From NCBI GenBank assembly GCA_039183205.1, contig JBCDBR010000019.1, forward strand, positions 1 to 64,000: DNA of 64,000 bases, written 5' to 3'. The position numbers and the translations under genes are program-made. The notes under the pieces were generated by a model. That model was given only the letters and a program-made list of their open reading frames with translations, was not told the origin of the DNA and did no database searches. Shown piece after piece: positions 63,317 through 64,000 of the stretch (its first letter is position 1; every line of letters starts with the position of its first letter). Source of the DNA: HKCCE3408 sp039183205. GTDB lineage: Bacteria; Pseudomonadota; Alphaproteobacteria; Rhodobacterales; Rhodobacteraceae.

Positions 63317-64000
63317 TTACTCCATCACATAGCCGTAGGAGCCCGAGAAATCCTGCTGGGCAACGTCTGCCGCAGCGGAGCCACGAGGCGATGCGGCAAG
63401 TCGGCCGAAGAGGAACAAGTCGCGTTCATTCGGGATCGCCACACGGTCGGTCGGTAGGGCCAGCGCTTCTCCACGTGTCGGTGACACGAGGTGCGCCGTC
63501 ACGATGATCATCAACTCTGTTTGGTCACGCTGCCAACTTGTCGATCGGAACAACGCGCCCAGAACCGGGATATCGCCAAGCCAGGGCACCTGGCCTATGG
63601 AGTCCCGGAAATCGTCCTGCAAAAGGCCTGCAATTGCGAAGCTTTCACCGTCACGCATGTTGATCGTGGTTGCCGCTGTTCGCGTATTCAGCGATGGGAT
63701 CTGGTTGCCATCCACCTCGCTGGTCGAGCCAATCGTAGAGATGTCGGCATTGATCGAGAGATTGATGACACCGTGCTCGACGATGGTCGGCGTGAAGTCG
63801 AGCGCGACACCGAAATCCCGGAAGTCGATCCCAACGCCGTCTTCACTTTGGACCGGGATCGGGAATTGTCCACCGGCAAAGAAATTCGCCGTTTGACCAG
63901 ACAAGGCGGACAGGTTGGGTTCTGCCAACGTGCGGACTAAGCCGTTCGTTTCCAGCGCTTCCAAGAGGATGCCGACCTGTGCGCCGTTGGTCCCGAATGC
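63317..64000 (-). CDS. cpaC: Secretin CpaC/RcpA, C-terminal part (cut by the window)
   Basis: The gene continues beyond the window. The visible 227 residues include the secretin core LLEALETNGLVRTLAEPNLSA, NFFAGGQFPIPV, VALDFTPTIVEHGVINLSI and the C-terminal VPWLGDIPVLGALFRST. It forms the outer-membrane pore of the Tad system. It is upstream of the OmpA lipoprotein, as expected. Confidence 0.93.
   Translation of the reverse strand, partial: AFGTNGAQVGILLEALETNGLVRTLAEPNLSALSGQTANFFAGGQFPIPVQSEDGVGIDFRDFGVALDFTPTIVEHGVINLSINADISTIGSTSEVDGNQIPSLNTRTAATTINMRDGESFAIAGLLQDDFRDSIGQVPWLGDIPVLGALFRSTSWQRDQTELMIIVTAHLVSPTRGEALALPTDRVAIPNERDLFLFGRLAASPRGSAAADVAQQDFSGSYGYVME

Noticed and set aside
1..64000. 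CRISPR arrays, insertion sequences, prophage or integron elements
   Set aside because: No regularly spaced direct repeats with variable spacers, transposase or integrase genes, or terminal inverted repeats were seen by eye. Subtle cases could be missed.

Overview
The window looks like a chromosomal segment of an alphaproteobacterium, most likely a Rhodobacteraceae (roseobacter-group) species. The reasons are the high GC content, the short HisG paired with HisZ, a class II (B12-dependent) ribonucleotide reductase, homospermidine synthase, an xdhABC operon fused to a BMP-type nucleoside ABC transporter, a small DUF1127 protein, fhs-folD, and a tad/cpa pilus locus. I see no phage, insertion sequence, CRISPR array, tRNA or rRNA gene. 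All family names come from reading the translations by eye; no database search was run.

Layout. 1-499: no supported gene. 500-4137: two convergent flavin amine oxidoreductases (a dimethylglycine/sarcosine dehydrogenase-like GcvT fusion and a D-amino-acid-oxidase family enzyme). 4183-13803 (minus strand): purine salvage operon xdhA-xdhB-xdhC-ATPase-permease-small membrane protein-permease-BMP binding protein, closed by a clear terminator. Neighbouring genes overlap by 1 or 4 bases through seven genes. 13983-17977: ArsR-type regulator divergent from dnaE. 18102-22608: small ORF, slyX-like gene, an orphan terminator, hisS-hisZ-hisG, and a DUF1489 gene. 22628-27147: nrdJ behind NrdR-like and DnaA-box sequences, an LpxR-like outer-membrane protein, and a Hint-domain protein behind phased GGATAA repeats. 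27158-31468: rpsD, an ECF sigma/anti-sigma pair, homospermidine synthase, a methyltransferase. 31557-34383: MFS transporter, prmA, a small membrane protein and a DUF1127 protein. 34752-38419: ruvC-ruvA-ruvB and two unknown genes. 38537-47283: ybgC-tolQ-tolR-tolA-tolB-pal-cpoB-tilS-ftsH. 47329-51682: a coiled-coil protein, a putative micropeptide, fhs, folD, a hotdog thioesterase and the phosphoesterase PdeM. 51743-54157: an Lhr-type helicase. 54261-64000 (minus strand): AAA+ ATPase, cpaA, two TPR lipoproteins, tadC, tadB, tadA/cpaF, cpaE/tadZ, an OmpA lipoprotein and the C-terminal part of the cpaC secretin, cut by the window end.

How the genes work together. The purine operon couples import (BMP protein, two permeases, double ATPase) to oxidation by xanthine dehydrogenase and its cofactor chaperone XdhC. 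The amine dehydrogenase with its folate domain, fhs and folD all feed the tetrahydrofolate one-carbon pool. The Tol-Pal block keeps the envelope together during division. The tad block assembles Flp-type adhesive pili. Most of the window is ordinary core genome. The least explained parts are the small membrane protein between the two permeases, the AAA+ ATPase joined to cpaA, the phased repeats before the Hint gene, the disturbed sigma-factor start, the orphan terminator before hisS, and a few probable micropeptides.
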